From Silene latifolia (lineage: Eukaryota; Streptophyta; Magnoliopsida; Caryophyllales; Caryophyllaceae): a stretch of DNA of 64,000 nt. The position numbers were made by a program, and so were the translations under genes. Under the pieces are notes generated by a model, which was not told the DNA's origin, made no database searches, and worked only from the letters and a program-made list of their open reading frames with translations. Shown here piece after piece: positions 33,628-45,126 of the stretch (position 1 is its first letter; each line of letters begins with the position of its first letter). Location of the stretch: positions 22,942,152 to 23,006,151 of the forward strand of contig NC_133536.1 in the NCBI RefSeq assembly GCF_048544455.1. The letters run 5' to 3'.

Positions 33628-34400
33628 TGTTGAGAGCTTCAAAGCTCTCTCCAACAAAAGAAAAATAAAAAATAAAATAAAGAGATAAATAAATAGTGTG
33701 GAAAAGAAGGAGAATATTTGTAGAAGAAGAGTGGAATAATGAAGAAGAGAAGTAGTAGAAGAAGAAGAACAAATTAAAGTTGGAAAAAAATAAGATACTC
33801 CGCAGAAAGTAAAGGAAATTTGATAAAAGGAGAAAAATAAACACAAGAGTGGAATACTCTCAAAACTCTCCTATATACTCGTAATTTAATATTGTTATTA
33901 TGTGACTGAGTAAGTCAAATTAATTTAAAAATGAGTCGGAAACTCGGAAATGACGTTCTGTCACACGTTTGTTTTTGGCACAAAGACGAAGTAGAGTGCA
34001 TGGGAGAAAACAATTTTTAATATTTGAAATGAATACGTAAATGAATAATTGAGATATCGAGATAAAAAATAATGTAAAACTTAACGAAACGAGTGATTCT
34101 AAAAAAAGTTAGAGAGAAATTAGTACGATAAAATGGAAACTCTCCTATATACTCCTAATACAATTTTGTTATAACATTATTGTACGGAGTAATAATATAA
34201 GAATAATTGAGTAAGTCAAATTATTTATATAAGTGAATCGGAGGTAACGTTATGTCACACGTTTGTTTTTGGCACAAAGAAAGTATATTAAGGAGTAATA
34301 TAAAAAAGCGAAAAGTAACGCGTATATGAAAGAAAAACAATTTTTAATACATGAAGCGAATACGTAAATAAGTAACCGAGATAAAAAAAAATCCGGTAGA
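33628..34400 (-). promoter_or_regulatory. Leader and promoter of NAT with an imperfect tandem duplication
   Basis: The leader at about 33628-33860 is CT-rich on the minus strand. AAACTCTCCTATATACTC starts at 33863 and again at 34137. CACACGTTTGTTTTTGGCAC occurs near 33963 and 34257, then ACAATTTTTAATA and GAATACGTAAAT follow both. So about 33863-34072 and 34137-34390 are a diverged tandem pair with a period near 290 bp, doubling the proximal promoter. The repeated CACACG stretch could hold a binding site; that is inference. Confidence 0.6.
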
Positions 34401-34794
34401 GGAGTACATGCAATAAGTTGGAAGGAAACTCAGTGTTCTTGTACTTATACGGAGTATTATTCTTTGGACCAGTCTTACTATAATTCTATATAAACTGAAT
34501 TTCCTTTGTATGCGCAAAGTTCAGTAAAAAAAACATACACAAATTTGTGTTGATTTTGTTATTCGTGTTCGTTTTGTTTTACAGATTTGAATTTTCAGAT
34601 GTGGTTTACAAGAATAACCTCTGTTATGTACATTAACTACGATAGTGACCTTGCAGTTGAACAATTTATTTGAACTATCGAGTACAAATAAAAAGAGCCA
34701 TCAACTTAATTAGAGGCCGTTATGAGTTATGACCTTCGACATTTGTGTGAAGCGCCCTTTAGAGGCCGTTATAAAATTGTGTCAAGCTCAGCTC

Positions 34795-34797
<3 letters not shown>

Positions 34798-34843
<46 letters not shown>
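34798..34843. repeat. 46 bp poly-T run
   Basis: Uninterrupted T from 34798 to 34843, followed by a G+C-rich stretch. It could be the tail of an unrecognised reverse-oriented retroelement. Confidence 0.9.
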
Positions 34844-34846
<3 letters not shown>

Positions 34847-34859
34847 GTAACAAAATTAG

Positions 34860-35200
34860 ATTAATTTTTCTAGGGCCGGGTTCTCCTAGTCAGACCCGGG
34901 CCGGGCCAGGGGAGGGGCGGTCTTGGTCGGGCCATACCGGGTTGGGATATGCTCGACCAGGACCAGGCCCGAGGCGGGCCAGGCTGACGGGCCTTACCAA
35001 TTTATTTTTATTTCTTATTATTTTTGCTAAAATGACGGGCCAAGGCCGGGCCGGGCTGGAATTTTAGGACCAGGCCCGGGGCCAGGGCGGACCACGACCG
35101 GGCCGGGCCAGATCAGGCCAAGTTACATAAAATAATGGGCCAAGGCGGGTCGGGTCTGAGCCGGGCCGGGTCAGCCCGTGCTGATGGCCAACTCTAGGAC
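34860..35200. repeat. G+C-rich GGGCCGGGCC stretch
   Basis: Dense GGGCCGGGCC, CAGGCCCG and GGGCCAAGGC motifs. It is like 17090-17345 but not the same sequence. No frame with a recognisable product. Confidence 0.45.
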
Positions 35201-35744
35201 CAACTATATCATTCTTTCGAATGAGTGAGTTAAGTTGAAGTCACCGACTTTCTAACCACATCGAAAAGGTAGGACATGATTGTTCAATAGAAGGCATAAA
35301 GTCAGCAATTTTATTGGCTTCACGAAAACAATGTTTAATAACGACAAATTAAGCATATTTGAACAATATTTATAAAGAATTTTATGTAAACTAACCTCAT
35401 AAAAAAAAAGTTAAAAAAAAATTACGTTCTTTCGTCCAGAGCGAAAAAAACCAGTTCATACCAGAAACGGAAATCCATAAAAAACTTGGGACGAAGTCTG
35501 GACTAGAATTTTTAATTTCGGTTCTTATCGAGTCGATTCTGGTCCGGAGCGGATTATGCATACACCTACTTTCCATTATGACCGGTAAATGTACTACCAT
35601 ATGCATCATCACATACAACAAATTTATAGGACACGCCAAAAAATCTAGGAACCAAAAGTTGAGTAAGAATAAATCTATACTGGAAATAAGACAATAAGGC
35701 AACATTACACAATCAAACTCAATGTAGCTAACTTAACTTGAGAC
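35201..35744. other. Intergenic, nothing recognised
   Basis: No gene, bounded element or notable repeat seen. Confidence 0.5.
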
Positions 35745-37373
35745 GAACTCGAGATGTCATCATCTCGGTTTCCTGAGACAGTTAATCGGAACTACAATTA
35801 AGTAACATTTATATAAATAACATATTTAATGAATGAATAACAAGTGTGAATTATACATTTACAACTCAACTAAAGTTTATGTCATCTACCAACTAAGCAA
35901 CTCGACTCCAAATGTCCATAGCTCGCCCCGTCTCCCGCTAGTTACCAAAACCAAACCTGTACTCAAATTGTTTCCCATATGATTGGAAATATCATATGGA
36001 TCAACACAGACCACCTCAATTAAAGCATGTGACAATTACACATAACCAACACACGTTAGTTTCAATGATACAAATACTCAAGACAAGACTCGTAAACATG
36101 AATATGATATGCAATGATGAAACACATATGACACAATCTCCATCCACCACCACTCCGCGTCTCCATATATCCCGGTGACGGCACCGCCCACCAGACAGCC
36201 GGACCGCAGTCCGTAAAACAGGTACACGTCCGTGGTACCGGGCGCTAACCGGACCCCTGCCATGTGTCGTGGCACCACGCGAGCCCATCCGTACTCAAGT
36301 TATAAACGTGCACGTCCCTCTTGGAGTGAGAAGCTCCAAGAGGCGACTCAAGAGTAAGACGGTCTCCCGACCCATCTTACGTCTCCTCAACAACCATGTA
36401 TCACCACCACAACTCCGCCAACAACCTCCAACATATACAACAAACACGTGTATGCAATATGTAATACAACATGGCAAGTATGCGACTCCTCATGAACCAC
36501 AATCTCAGTATATGTCATGAACAAGTTTTCATGATAAACCCGACTTATTGAGTCACCATATTCCATTATCATGCTATAATGCGACTCCGGTATCAACATA
36601 AGACTCACAAAATCCCCAATATCATGATAAGATGAAATACTACCTCTACCATGGAAATAATGACAATGGACAAACAAACAAGCATTCATATTACCAAAAC
36701 CGAGTAGAAAAATCTTACCTTATAGCATACTCCATAAGCAACTCGAAACAAGCAATATCCGCCTCATAAAACTATCTCATCCTACACAAATCACATAATA
36801 ACTATCACAACACATCTTATCCTCTTTTATAATACAAAACCCATTATTATTACCCATTAATTACCCATATTACCCATATTACAAATAATTACTAATTAAT
36901 AACTCCCATAAAAACCCCAAAAAGTTAAGGTTCATAAAGAATTAGGTATATCTTACTTACGAGGTGACAGGAAGAATGAGAAGGGCGTAAATCTTCAAAC
37001 TCAAGCCTGGAATCCATTGCGGAAGGTTTAGGAGGGTTTTAGAGAGTATTTGGAGGCCTAGAGAGGGGGAATTAAATGATTTAAGGTTAGGTGGGAAAAG
37101 GTTTCGACATAGGTTATATCGCCTATTGACACGGTGCACTTGGTTCAGTGCCAGACCACTCGGTCGAGTACTGCTCGTACTCGGTCGAGTGTCACCCACT
37201 CGGTCCACTCCATCCTCCACTCGGTCCACTGCGCACTCACTCGATCTAGTATAGGTTACACTGGCTCTATTGCACAGCCATACTTTGCCCATAGGTATCC
37301 TCTCGTCGAGCCCAAGAGTTCTCTCACGTATCCCAAGGTTCGTTTAAAAGTCTCAAAATATCGAGGTATTACA
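35745..37373 (-). mobile_element. Solo-LTR-like fossil, minus orientation
   Basis: The right edge reads (minus strand) TGTAATACCTCGATATTTTG. The left edge carries CATCATCTCGGTTTCCTGAG, similar to the inverse of the end of the LTR at 37777-42164 (GGGAAACCGAGATGGTGACA). ACTCGGTCGAGTA motifs at about 37161-37192 parallel those at 37905-37980. AACTCGA occurs just outside both proposed edges. A relative of the 37777-42164 LTR family, probably Ty3/gypsy. The left boundary is uncertain. No coding interior. Confidence 0.5.
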
Positions 37374-37776
37374 AACTCGACTAACCACGTCTATCTTGTC
37401 GATCAAATAATCCTTGCCTAGATTCTATCTTGCCTAATTTCTAACTTGTCTAATCATTTCTTACCCTTCGTTCCGCGTGTGCACATCCTTATTCTAACCT
37501 CTACAAGGGAACTAAGGAGGTCCACAATCAACGAGAGTAGTATAATTAACAATAATGAAACTAACATCGAGATTAGTATAATTAACAATAATGGCATCGG
37601 GAGTTGTAACAACGAGAATAATGAAATCAACATACAACAGTATAACTGCAAGACTAGTGAAAATAATAATAGTTGGAACAATAGTAGTAAAAGTAACAAT
37701 AATAGTAACAAAAGTAGTAAAAGTAAGTAATAACAATGGGAATAAATAAAGTAACAGTAGTAATAGTAGGAGTATT
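37374..37776. repeat. AAT/AGT-rich simple-sequence region
   Basis: From about 37530, repeated AATAATGAAA, AGTAGTAAAAGTAA and AGTATAATTAACAATAAT units. GTATAATTAACAATAATG occurs twice 40 bp apart. The open frames here are low-complexity artefacts. Confidence 0.6.
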
Positions 37777-40700
37777 TGTAATACCCAGGATATTTAAGAA
37801 CGCTGTTGACCGATCTTGTTGACCAAACAGACCTTAGGGATGAATGGGTGAGGGATCAGGTTTGTAACATGAGTTTTATAGGATTGTTTACTCGACCTAG
37901 CTAAGGCTACTCGGCCGAGTATCACCCATACTCGACCGAGTAGAGCCTACTCGGCCGAGTACTCCCGTACTCGACCGAGTATGGCTGCTGTCGACACGTT
38001 AACATAAACGCAAGTTCGCGAGATTCATTTCATTTTCTCATTTCCTCGACAGTTTCTCTTTCTCTAACCCTAGCCTATCTCCCTCTCCTATCACCCCATA
38101 TCTTCACACTCTAATGCTTTAGCCTAAACCTCCACCATGGGAAGGACAGGATTCGCTGGGGAAGGATGACGTGTGTAGTGGTCGTCTATGTCACCGTCGA
38201 TATGTAAGGTTAGGTAAGTTTCTGCCTTGTGTTCTTTTGAGTGATTCTTTGAGTATAGTCGTATAATAGGAGATGGTTATCATTGTTAGGATGCTTATTG
38301 GAGTCGTGCGTGGCTGTAAATGGAAGTCTTACATGCTTTGCGATGAGGTAGGGTTTCCCTACTCGGTTTACTGTTAATTGATTTAATATTGTGATTGTAC
38401 TGTGTATGATTGTTATCTGCTGATCATCGGAGTATTGGTGTAGTGGTGACGGTGGTGTTGTTGTGGTATTGTGACAGCTGTGAGGCTGTGTGTGTTGTGA
38501 TAGCGGTGGAGTCACTTGCGGGAGTGACTTCACACTCTAGTTCGCCCTCCGTGGAACCCGCCACGGGAGGGGATGTGCACATTAAGGGACAGGGATTGTT
38601 AGTCGCTCGTTGATGAGCTGGACTAGGTGGGATGGGCTGCGGTCACCCACTGGCGGCGAGGATTACCTGTTGCGATGGGTAATCTGGCAGGGCTACACCC
38701 TTCGGGGTGTAGTCGGTTATTGTGCGAGGTCGTGAGACTGGGATAGAGGATGATCAGCTGTTTACATTGTTATTCTGTCTTACATTTGATTAGTCAGTAC
38801 TGTAACGCCCCGTAAATTTCGGACCGTTAATATATTTCGAAAATAATTAATTAATCAAGTAAAATTTGACATTAGTGTATTTAAAGTAAAAATAATTCAA
38901 AGAAATATAATTTTATTATATTTTGAAGAAAAGTATTTATTTTGAGAGTTTTGAAATGTTTAAAAATAGTTTAAACCGTGTAAAATCTTTTATTTCGAAT
39001 TAAGGGCGTATCGGGGGGGGGGGGGGGGAATGACAATTCTTTTGAACGTTGGGTAAACGAAATTGGAAATGGGTCGTATGAATACTCAATTTTCTTGTAA
39101 TCTCGTGTTTAAAAACTTTGGTCTTGACGGAATTTGCGTTTGACTTACGGATTTAATTATTATTGAAACGAGTCAAAACCGACTCGTAAAAATCCCGACT
39201 AAAAATCCCGCACCTCCTTTCCTCCTTTCCTTTCTCCCTTACACGGCTCCCCTCCCCTTCCTTTTCTTTTTTTTCTGATTTTTGCCTTCCTTCATCTTCA
39301 TCCTTGTTCCAAAACACCATTTTCACAAATTTCAAGCCAAAATCGTCATAAATTCTTCGTTTCTTATCGGTTTTTCACGAAATTTACCTTTCCGGAATCC
39401 CCTCGCCGAGATCTACAACTTAGTATGTTCTAATTTCAGTTTTCATTAAGTTGTTTTAAGACCAATTTTCGGAAATTCGGTTTTATGTGCTTATTATTGT
39501 GTTTTAATTGTTTATTTAGGTGAAGGATTAGAAGACGAGTTTGGGGACTCGTATATTATCGAAGATAGCGGATAGTTGCTAGTTAGGGTTTGGGTTTGAG
39601 GTGCTAATTGCTCTTTTTTCTAGCTTAAGGTAACATATTTCGAGTTACTCGACGGATTATCGTCACAATCTTTGTTGTTTTTGTATGTTTTGTAATTTTT
39701 GTTGGTGTAGTAATTTTCACATGTTTAGAATGGTTGCATGCATGTCAATTGTTAGCTTAAATTATGCCTTTTGTTAGTTTAAATTAACAAAGTTGAATTG
39801 GGAACGATTAATTAATGTTCAGACGGTCTTTTACTAAATAAAAATGGAAAAAAATGGTGGTGTAGGGGGACGGGCAGCAGGCCGGCCCGTGGCAGGCCCA
39901 CGGCTAGCCCACGGTTGGCCCGGGTCGGTCCGTTGCTTGTTTCGCGGTTTTCCATGCAAAATTTGTCATTTAAGGTTTATTAATGACATAGATAGTATGA
40001 GTACACTTTAGGAATTGAATTATATTAGTAATAAAAATTATGTTAATGGTAAAACTATGCTTATATTAATAGTTATCACATGTTAGGATAGTTTACAAAA
40101 TGAAATTGTAATTAATAGGCTCAAAATGAATTTTATAGCGATAATTGTAATGTTTTGTTGATTGTCTTGAAAAACCGAGCCTTAGTCCCTTTGACGATGC
40201 GATGTCGATTAATTGAGTGATTGGTCACCGCAATTTGACCCGTGCACTGTCGCAGGTGGGGTTGCGGGTAAAAATTCGGTTGAATGAATTAGATAATCGG
40301 CCTTTTTCTTGTTTTAGGCCATTTATTATCTCTCTATTTCACATGTGTAGTTAGTTGAATTTAAACAGCTTCTTATTTAGTTAGTTGAATTTAAATAGCT
40401 TCTTATTTTGTAGTAATGGCCCTAGATTCCCCTAAAGCCTTTAATATTGTTAAAATTGCTAGAATTGGAAGTTAGTATTGAATTCTTATTGAGGACACTT
40501 TGTTGGATTTGTATCTTTGAGTAGACAATTATATAGCCTTTCACATGATAGAATGTTAGAATTTATGTTGGTAAGTAGGACTTTTTGCCCTCTTATGGTT
40601 AAGTGGGTGTCTTACTTGACTTGTGTGGTGAGTCTTGTGTGGTGTGGGCTAAAGTGTTCAAGCTGGGACTAGCTGGGACTAGGTCCTAGGTGAGTACTTC

Positions 40701-42164
40701 GGCCTTCATCATAGATAGGTCTTTATAGTTTTTGACGAGTATATGTTCACTGCTTGATAGCCTTTGTGTTCCTGACTAGTGGATGTTTATCCAAGTTGGG
40801 GCATGACCTCAGTTACTTATTTTGATAGTAAGTGGTCAGCTTAAGTACTAGCCAACTCTTCGGTGGTGTCCTTAGGGTACTCACTTCACTTTGTTTTAAA
40901 AAAAAGTTGTGGGTCTTGGGTGCGGTGGTGTGTATCCGCATGTCTAGGTCTGCGCAGATTTTAGGCTAGGGTTGTGTTGTCTCTTGGCCATGTTTTATTA
41001 ATATTAACCGCTGAGCCAAGATACCGGTTCGATTACCTTCCCTACCTCGTGGTATAGACTCGAGTTACAAAGTGACTATTGACGGTGCTAAGAACTTATG
41101 CCTGTCTTTGATATATTGCCCTTTCTTGTTTGATGATTCTATGAATCATAGAAGGTGAGATGCAAGCCGGCTATGGTTGATAGAGTTTGGATTACAATTT
41201 GTTATATGTTTCACATGTTAGTTTAGTTTGGTCAGTTTAGGGCTCATATGTTAGAATAGTTGGTAATTGAATTATTTATCATCTTGTTTACATGTTTTAC
41301 TACATGTTACATTAATTTTGACGATTCGTGGCTGGGAGGACTCGAAGTTACTCCCCAGTCCCCACTGAATTGTGGCTTTCGTGTTTGTATAAAATGCGAT
41401 TGACAGGTTGTTGATGCTTTGTTGGGGTCACAGACGAGCTAGTAAGCAAGGAACCTTGGACCTAGTTTGGTTTTCTTTTGTAGAAACCTTTTATCTTTTG
41501 GTTATGTATATAACCTTTTAACTTTTGGTTTGTATATAATTTGAAAGGACATATGTCTCCCTTTTCCATTTTGGGTTTGTATCATTCTACTTTCTTATTT
41601 AGCTATGGCATGTAAAGTAGTTCATCAGCTTTTGCAGGGTCTTGGCACCCGCTTCTGGGATTGTTGGACTTCTTGAGTTGGATTGGTTGTGAATGGTTTA
41701 GGAAGAAATTTTTTTTGAAATTGCAGGTTTTTGACTAGTTGAACCATTTACAAACATATCCTACCAGTTTTTCCGTAGAATTTACGCATTTAAGTAATTA
41801 GATAACGTTTTTTTTTTAAGGGTGTCACAAGTACTGACCCCGTTGTTGTTGTTTTGTAAAACCTGCGGTGATTCATTCGGGGATGGTGAGCAGTTGGCTT
41901 AGCAGGTATTGTTGATTGTGGCTGCTAGGATTGGAGGGATCGAGTCATCACGTTACCGGTCTAGAGAGGCAATGTCATGAGTGTTATGGTTGAACCTTTA
42001 TTACAAAGACGTTGTATTGAGTTGTATTGTATAAGATATATTAATATTTACAATTGTTCTTTTATTATCTAATTTGATCTACCTCCTCGGGAAACCGAGA
42101 TGGTGACACCGTCATACACTGGGATGGTCCTTGGTAAGGCATTTTGGCGTACGGGGGTGTTACA
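37777..42164 (+). mobile_element. Outer solo LTR, interrupted by a second solo LTR
   Basis: Starts TGTAATACCCAGG and ends GGGGGTGTTACA. GTATT flanks both sides (37772-37776 and 42165-42169), an exact 5 bp duplication. Without the insertion at 38801-41829 it is about 1.35 kb. ACTCGGCCGAGTA/ACTCGACCGAGTA motifs repeat near 37905-37980. No internal coding region, so it is a solo LTR fossil. The TGTAAYACCC...GGGTGTTACA ends resemble Tekay/Del-type chromovirus LTRs; that placement is tentative. Confidence 0.8.
38801..41829 (+). mobile_element. Inner solo LTR (about 3.0 kb)
   Basis: Starts TGTAACGCCCCGTAAATTTC and ends GGTGTCACA, with AGTAC on both sides (38796-38800 and 41830-41834). It aligns over most of its length with 45581-48301. 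Parts include a pyrimidine-rich leader-like stretch at about 39180-39300 and a 15-17 bp G run near 39013-39028. No gag-pol. Ty3/gypsy, Tekay/Del-like by its ends (tentative). Younger than the LTR it interrupts. Confidence 0.85.
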
Positions 42165-42207
42165 GTATTGACTATTGAGTATGACTCATAATTTGGTTAT
42201 TAAACTA

Positions 42208-42424
42208 CTTCCTCGTATTCTCTAACATCTTACACATTTTCTAAAATGACAAATTCACTAAGATCTTCCAATTTTTTTTATTAGTCTATAATTTATAGTT
42301 TTTATGATTTGTGACCCCACATTCCTCTCTTACTTTCCATTTCTTCCATTTTCCACCTCAAATTTCATTCCTCTTAAAAACTACGGAAAATGTATTGTGT
42401 AATGACATAGTGAATAGGAGGGAA
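42208..42424. mobile_element. Stowaway-like MITE
   Basis: Left CTTCCTCGTATTCTCTAACA and right TGTAATGACATAGTGAATAG plus GAGGGAA pair imperfectly. TA stands on both sides. 217 bp, typical of Tc1/mariner-related Stowaway elements. Confidence 0.75.
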
Positions 42425-42828
42425 TATATCTTAATTCTTAATTACGATTTAAAGAAATGTCATAATAATAACAGTGTGAGTAATTAAAGTAATAGTAGCA
42501 GAACCGGAAATAATAAAAGTAACAACGAGAGTAGTGGAAATAGTAGTGATAACAATGAAGTAATGAAAGTAAAAGTAGTGACAACGGAATGGAACATGTT
42601 TGTAGTTTGGTTTACAAATTTAGGAGGGAATATCTTAATTCTTAATTACGATTTTAAGAAATGTCATAATAATAACAGTGTGAGTAATTAAAGTAATAGT
42701 AGCAGAACCAGAAATAATAAAAGTAACAACGAGAGTAGTGGAAATAGTAGTGATAACAATGAAGTAATGAAAGTAAAAGTAGTGACAACGGAATGGAACA
42801 TGTTTGTAGTTTGGTTTACAAATTTAAT
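42418..42828. repeat. Tandem duplication of about 203 bp
   Basis: GAGGGAATAT, TTAATTCTTAATTACGATTT and the downstream AGTAATAGTAGCAGAACC stretch recur with almost no change (start about 42418 and 42622). The duplicated unit begins inside the right terminus of the Stowaway MITE, so GGAGGGAATAT marks the junction. Confidence 0.9.
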
Positions 42829-42983
42829 CTTAATTATAATTTTATTTAATGTCATACATAGTGTACTATAATTGTAAAAGTATAATTAGGCAAAATTGGT
42901 CTTATTATATTTAATACAAAACCAAATTGAAAAGGTAAATTTATTAGGTAGCTCGGGCGGGCATCGTCAAAACTACCATAAAA

Positions 42984-43916
42984 TCTTATCTATATAAATA
43001 CAGAAACATTTTAAGCAATTTGGTGCATCCACGTCATCACTAACAAGTTTCTTTTTCTTTTTTTTTTCCAAAAAAGTTGTAATGGTGGGCCCTTTTGTAC
43101 GTACAACTGAATTAATTTCAGTGTGCTTTACCGTGTTTATACGCTGATTTGATAATATGTTGATTAGTATATTTTCAATCTACCAATATTAAATAGTAAA
43201 CATTATATATTACTAAATATGTCCAATTTTAATATTAATATTTTTCGTAATAAAAAGAAAATAATAACAAAACTGTGAAAATTGTTCATCATGAATATTA
43301 ATTATTTAAATCCCAAAAAATAATGATCATCATCTATAATACTCATATAATATGGAAAATAAAAATGAAGAACAATTTTAACAACAAAAAAAGGCAAAAA
43401 CTTCCTTAAAAACGTATAAAAAAATGTTGTATTTAATTAATAGCAGGATATTAAAGCAACAATTATATATAAAGAAAATTAAGAAAATGCTAACAATGAA
43501 ATACTAATAATAGTTAAAACTCTAATTAATATCGGGAAAAAAATGATTTGAAAAAGAAGAAGAGAAAAACGAATTAAAAACGGGATAAAGAGACATATCT
43601 CTTCAAAAAAATTCACCAATGACATTATCAATAAAACATTTACCAATATGGGTATGAATTCTTAGTAAAAGTACTCCGTATAATTTTGGTCCAAACTTTA
43701 TAAGAATTAATATCGACCCAAATTATTACATAAGACCATATTATATATTATGCATAAGACTAGCCCATTAACAAAACTTCAGCAAAATTAATTAAAAATT
43801 AATAAAAAAAATTATTTCTATAAGTTAATATCTTATATTATACCCGTGCAATTTTAATCATTATATCAATGTTTTTAAAAACATACCCGTGCAATTTTGC
43901 ACGGGATGAAAACTAG
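42984..43916 (+). mobile_element. Non-autonomous Helitron
   Basis: Starts TCTTATCTATATAAATACAG after an A and ends CTAG before a T (A|T insertion). A perfect hairpin CCCGTGCA-ATTT-TGCACGGG lies at about 43886-43905, 7 nt before the CTAG. 933 bp, AT-rich, no Rep/helicase coding. Confidence 0.87.
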
Positions 43917-45126
43917 TTATGGTTTAATCTAAATGCATGATTGGAGAGTTAAGATGAATAGGTTGAGAGACGATGAGAGATAATGAGATAGATGGTTTTA
44001 AGTTGGGTTAAAGTTTGTAAAGGATGTGTTGGTGTGTAAGATAAAGACAAATAAACGTGTGAATTAGTTATACAAAAGGGAAAGTTAAACTCATGGGCAC
44101 CATATTAGTGTAGAACCCGCGCAAATGTGCAGTTTGTTTGGATAATAATGTTCGAAGACGTTAAATATTATACCTTGTTAACACGCTTAAACGGTATAAG
44201 AGAGAATATTTGATAGTTTTCTTGTACGAGTTGGGCTACGGGTCAATGAAGGAAGGAGTTTATTGAAAGTCGGAAATCAGTTTAATTGTTCTCGAGAATG
44301 ATTAAATGTATTTCGAGCTTTCATTAAACGAGTGAGCTTCATTGGATGATACGAAATTACAACTAAAGGATGCTCGTGTTTATCGACTACTTGTTCGACG
44401 CTACAAATAACTAAGCAAAAAGAAAATAAAAAGGCTGGTCCGACTTATTTGGCTCACATCTTAATATTCTTTATTATATGGTTTTATGATTATTATTATT
44501 AGCTCCTTAATAATGTTTATTTATTGTCTATCTTAATTATTGTAATAATAGCTATTCTTAATAGCTAGACCTTTAGTTTTCCAATTGGAGCATTGTAAGG
44601 CTATAATAGCCAATCCAATTTGATTGTAAAACACAGAAGTTAAAAAAAAGAAAAGAAATCAAAATTGTTCAATTGTTACGTTAGGTTAACGTTCGATTGT
44701 TTTTTGAATTGACGCGTTCGATTCACCCTTGTTATTGTTTGACGCGTTTTCAAACTTTAACCCGATTCGTATTCAATAGGTCTTGAATACAATCACCATT
44801 GACGTAGCTATAGGTCTAGTTACGGCAAATATCTTTGTTTGTGTTATGTCCGCTGCGAAATCGCATCATTTTCACACCAAATAAGATTGACGTTTTAACT
44901 GAACCTAATTATATAAATTAGTTCATTATTTAAAAAAAATATTATACGATTAAATTTACCAAATGAATGATTTCAAGTAATGATTTAATTATAAAATAAA
45001 AATAGAGAATTTGCAAAAGGAGATAGTCAGCTTGTATTACCTTTGTATCAAAAGACAGGAAATAGAATTATTTTAAAAAACACAAAATTAAAATATCTCA
45101 TTAATGTTTATTTACAAATTAAAAAC
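43917..45126. other. Intergenic; possible old retroelement debris
   Basis: No gene seen. About 44480-44880 has a leader-like tract (GGAGCATTGTAAGGCTATAA ... TTCACACC) that may be LTR-derived, but no end pairs were found. Confidence 0.4.

Noticed and set aside
37446-37736. Asn/Ser-rich and Leu-rich frames
   Set aside because: Simple AAT/AGT repeats read in different frames.
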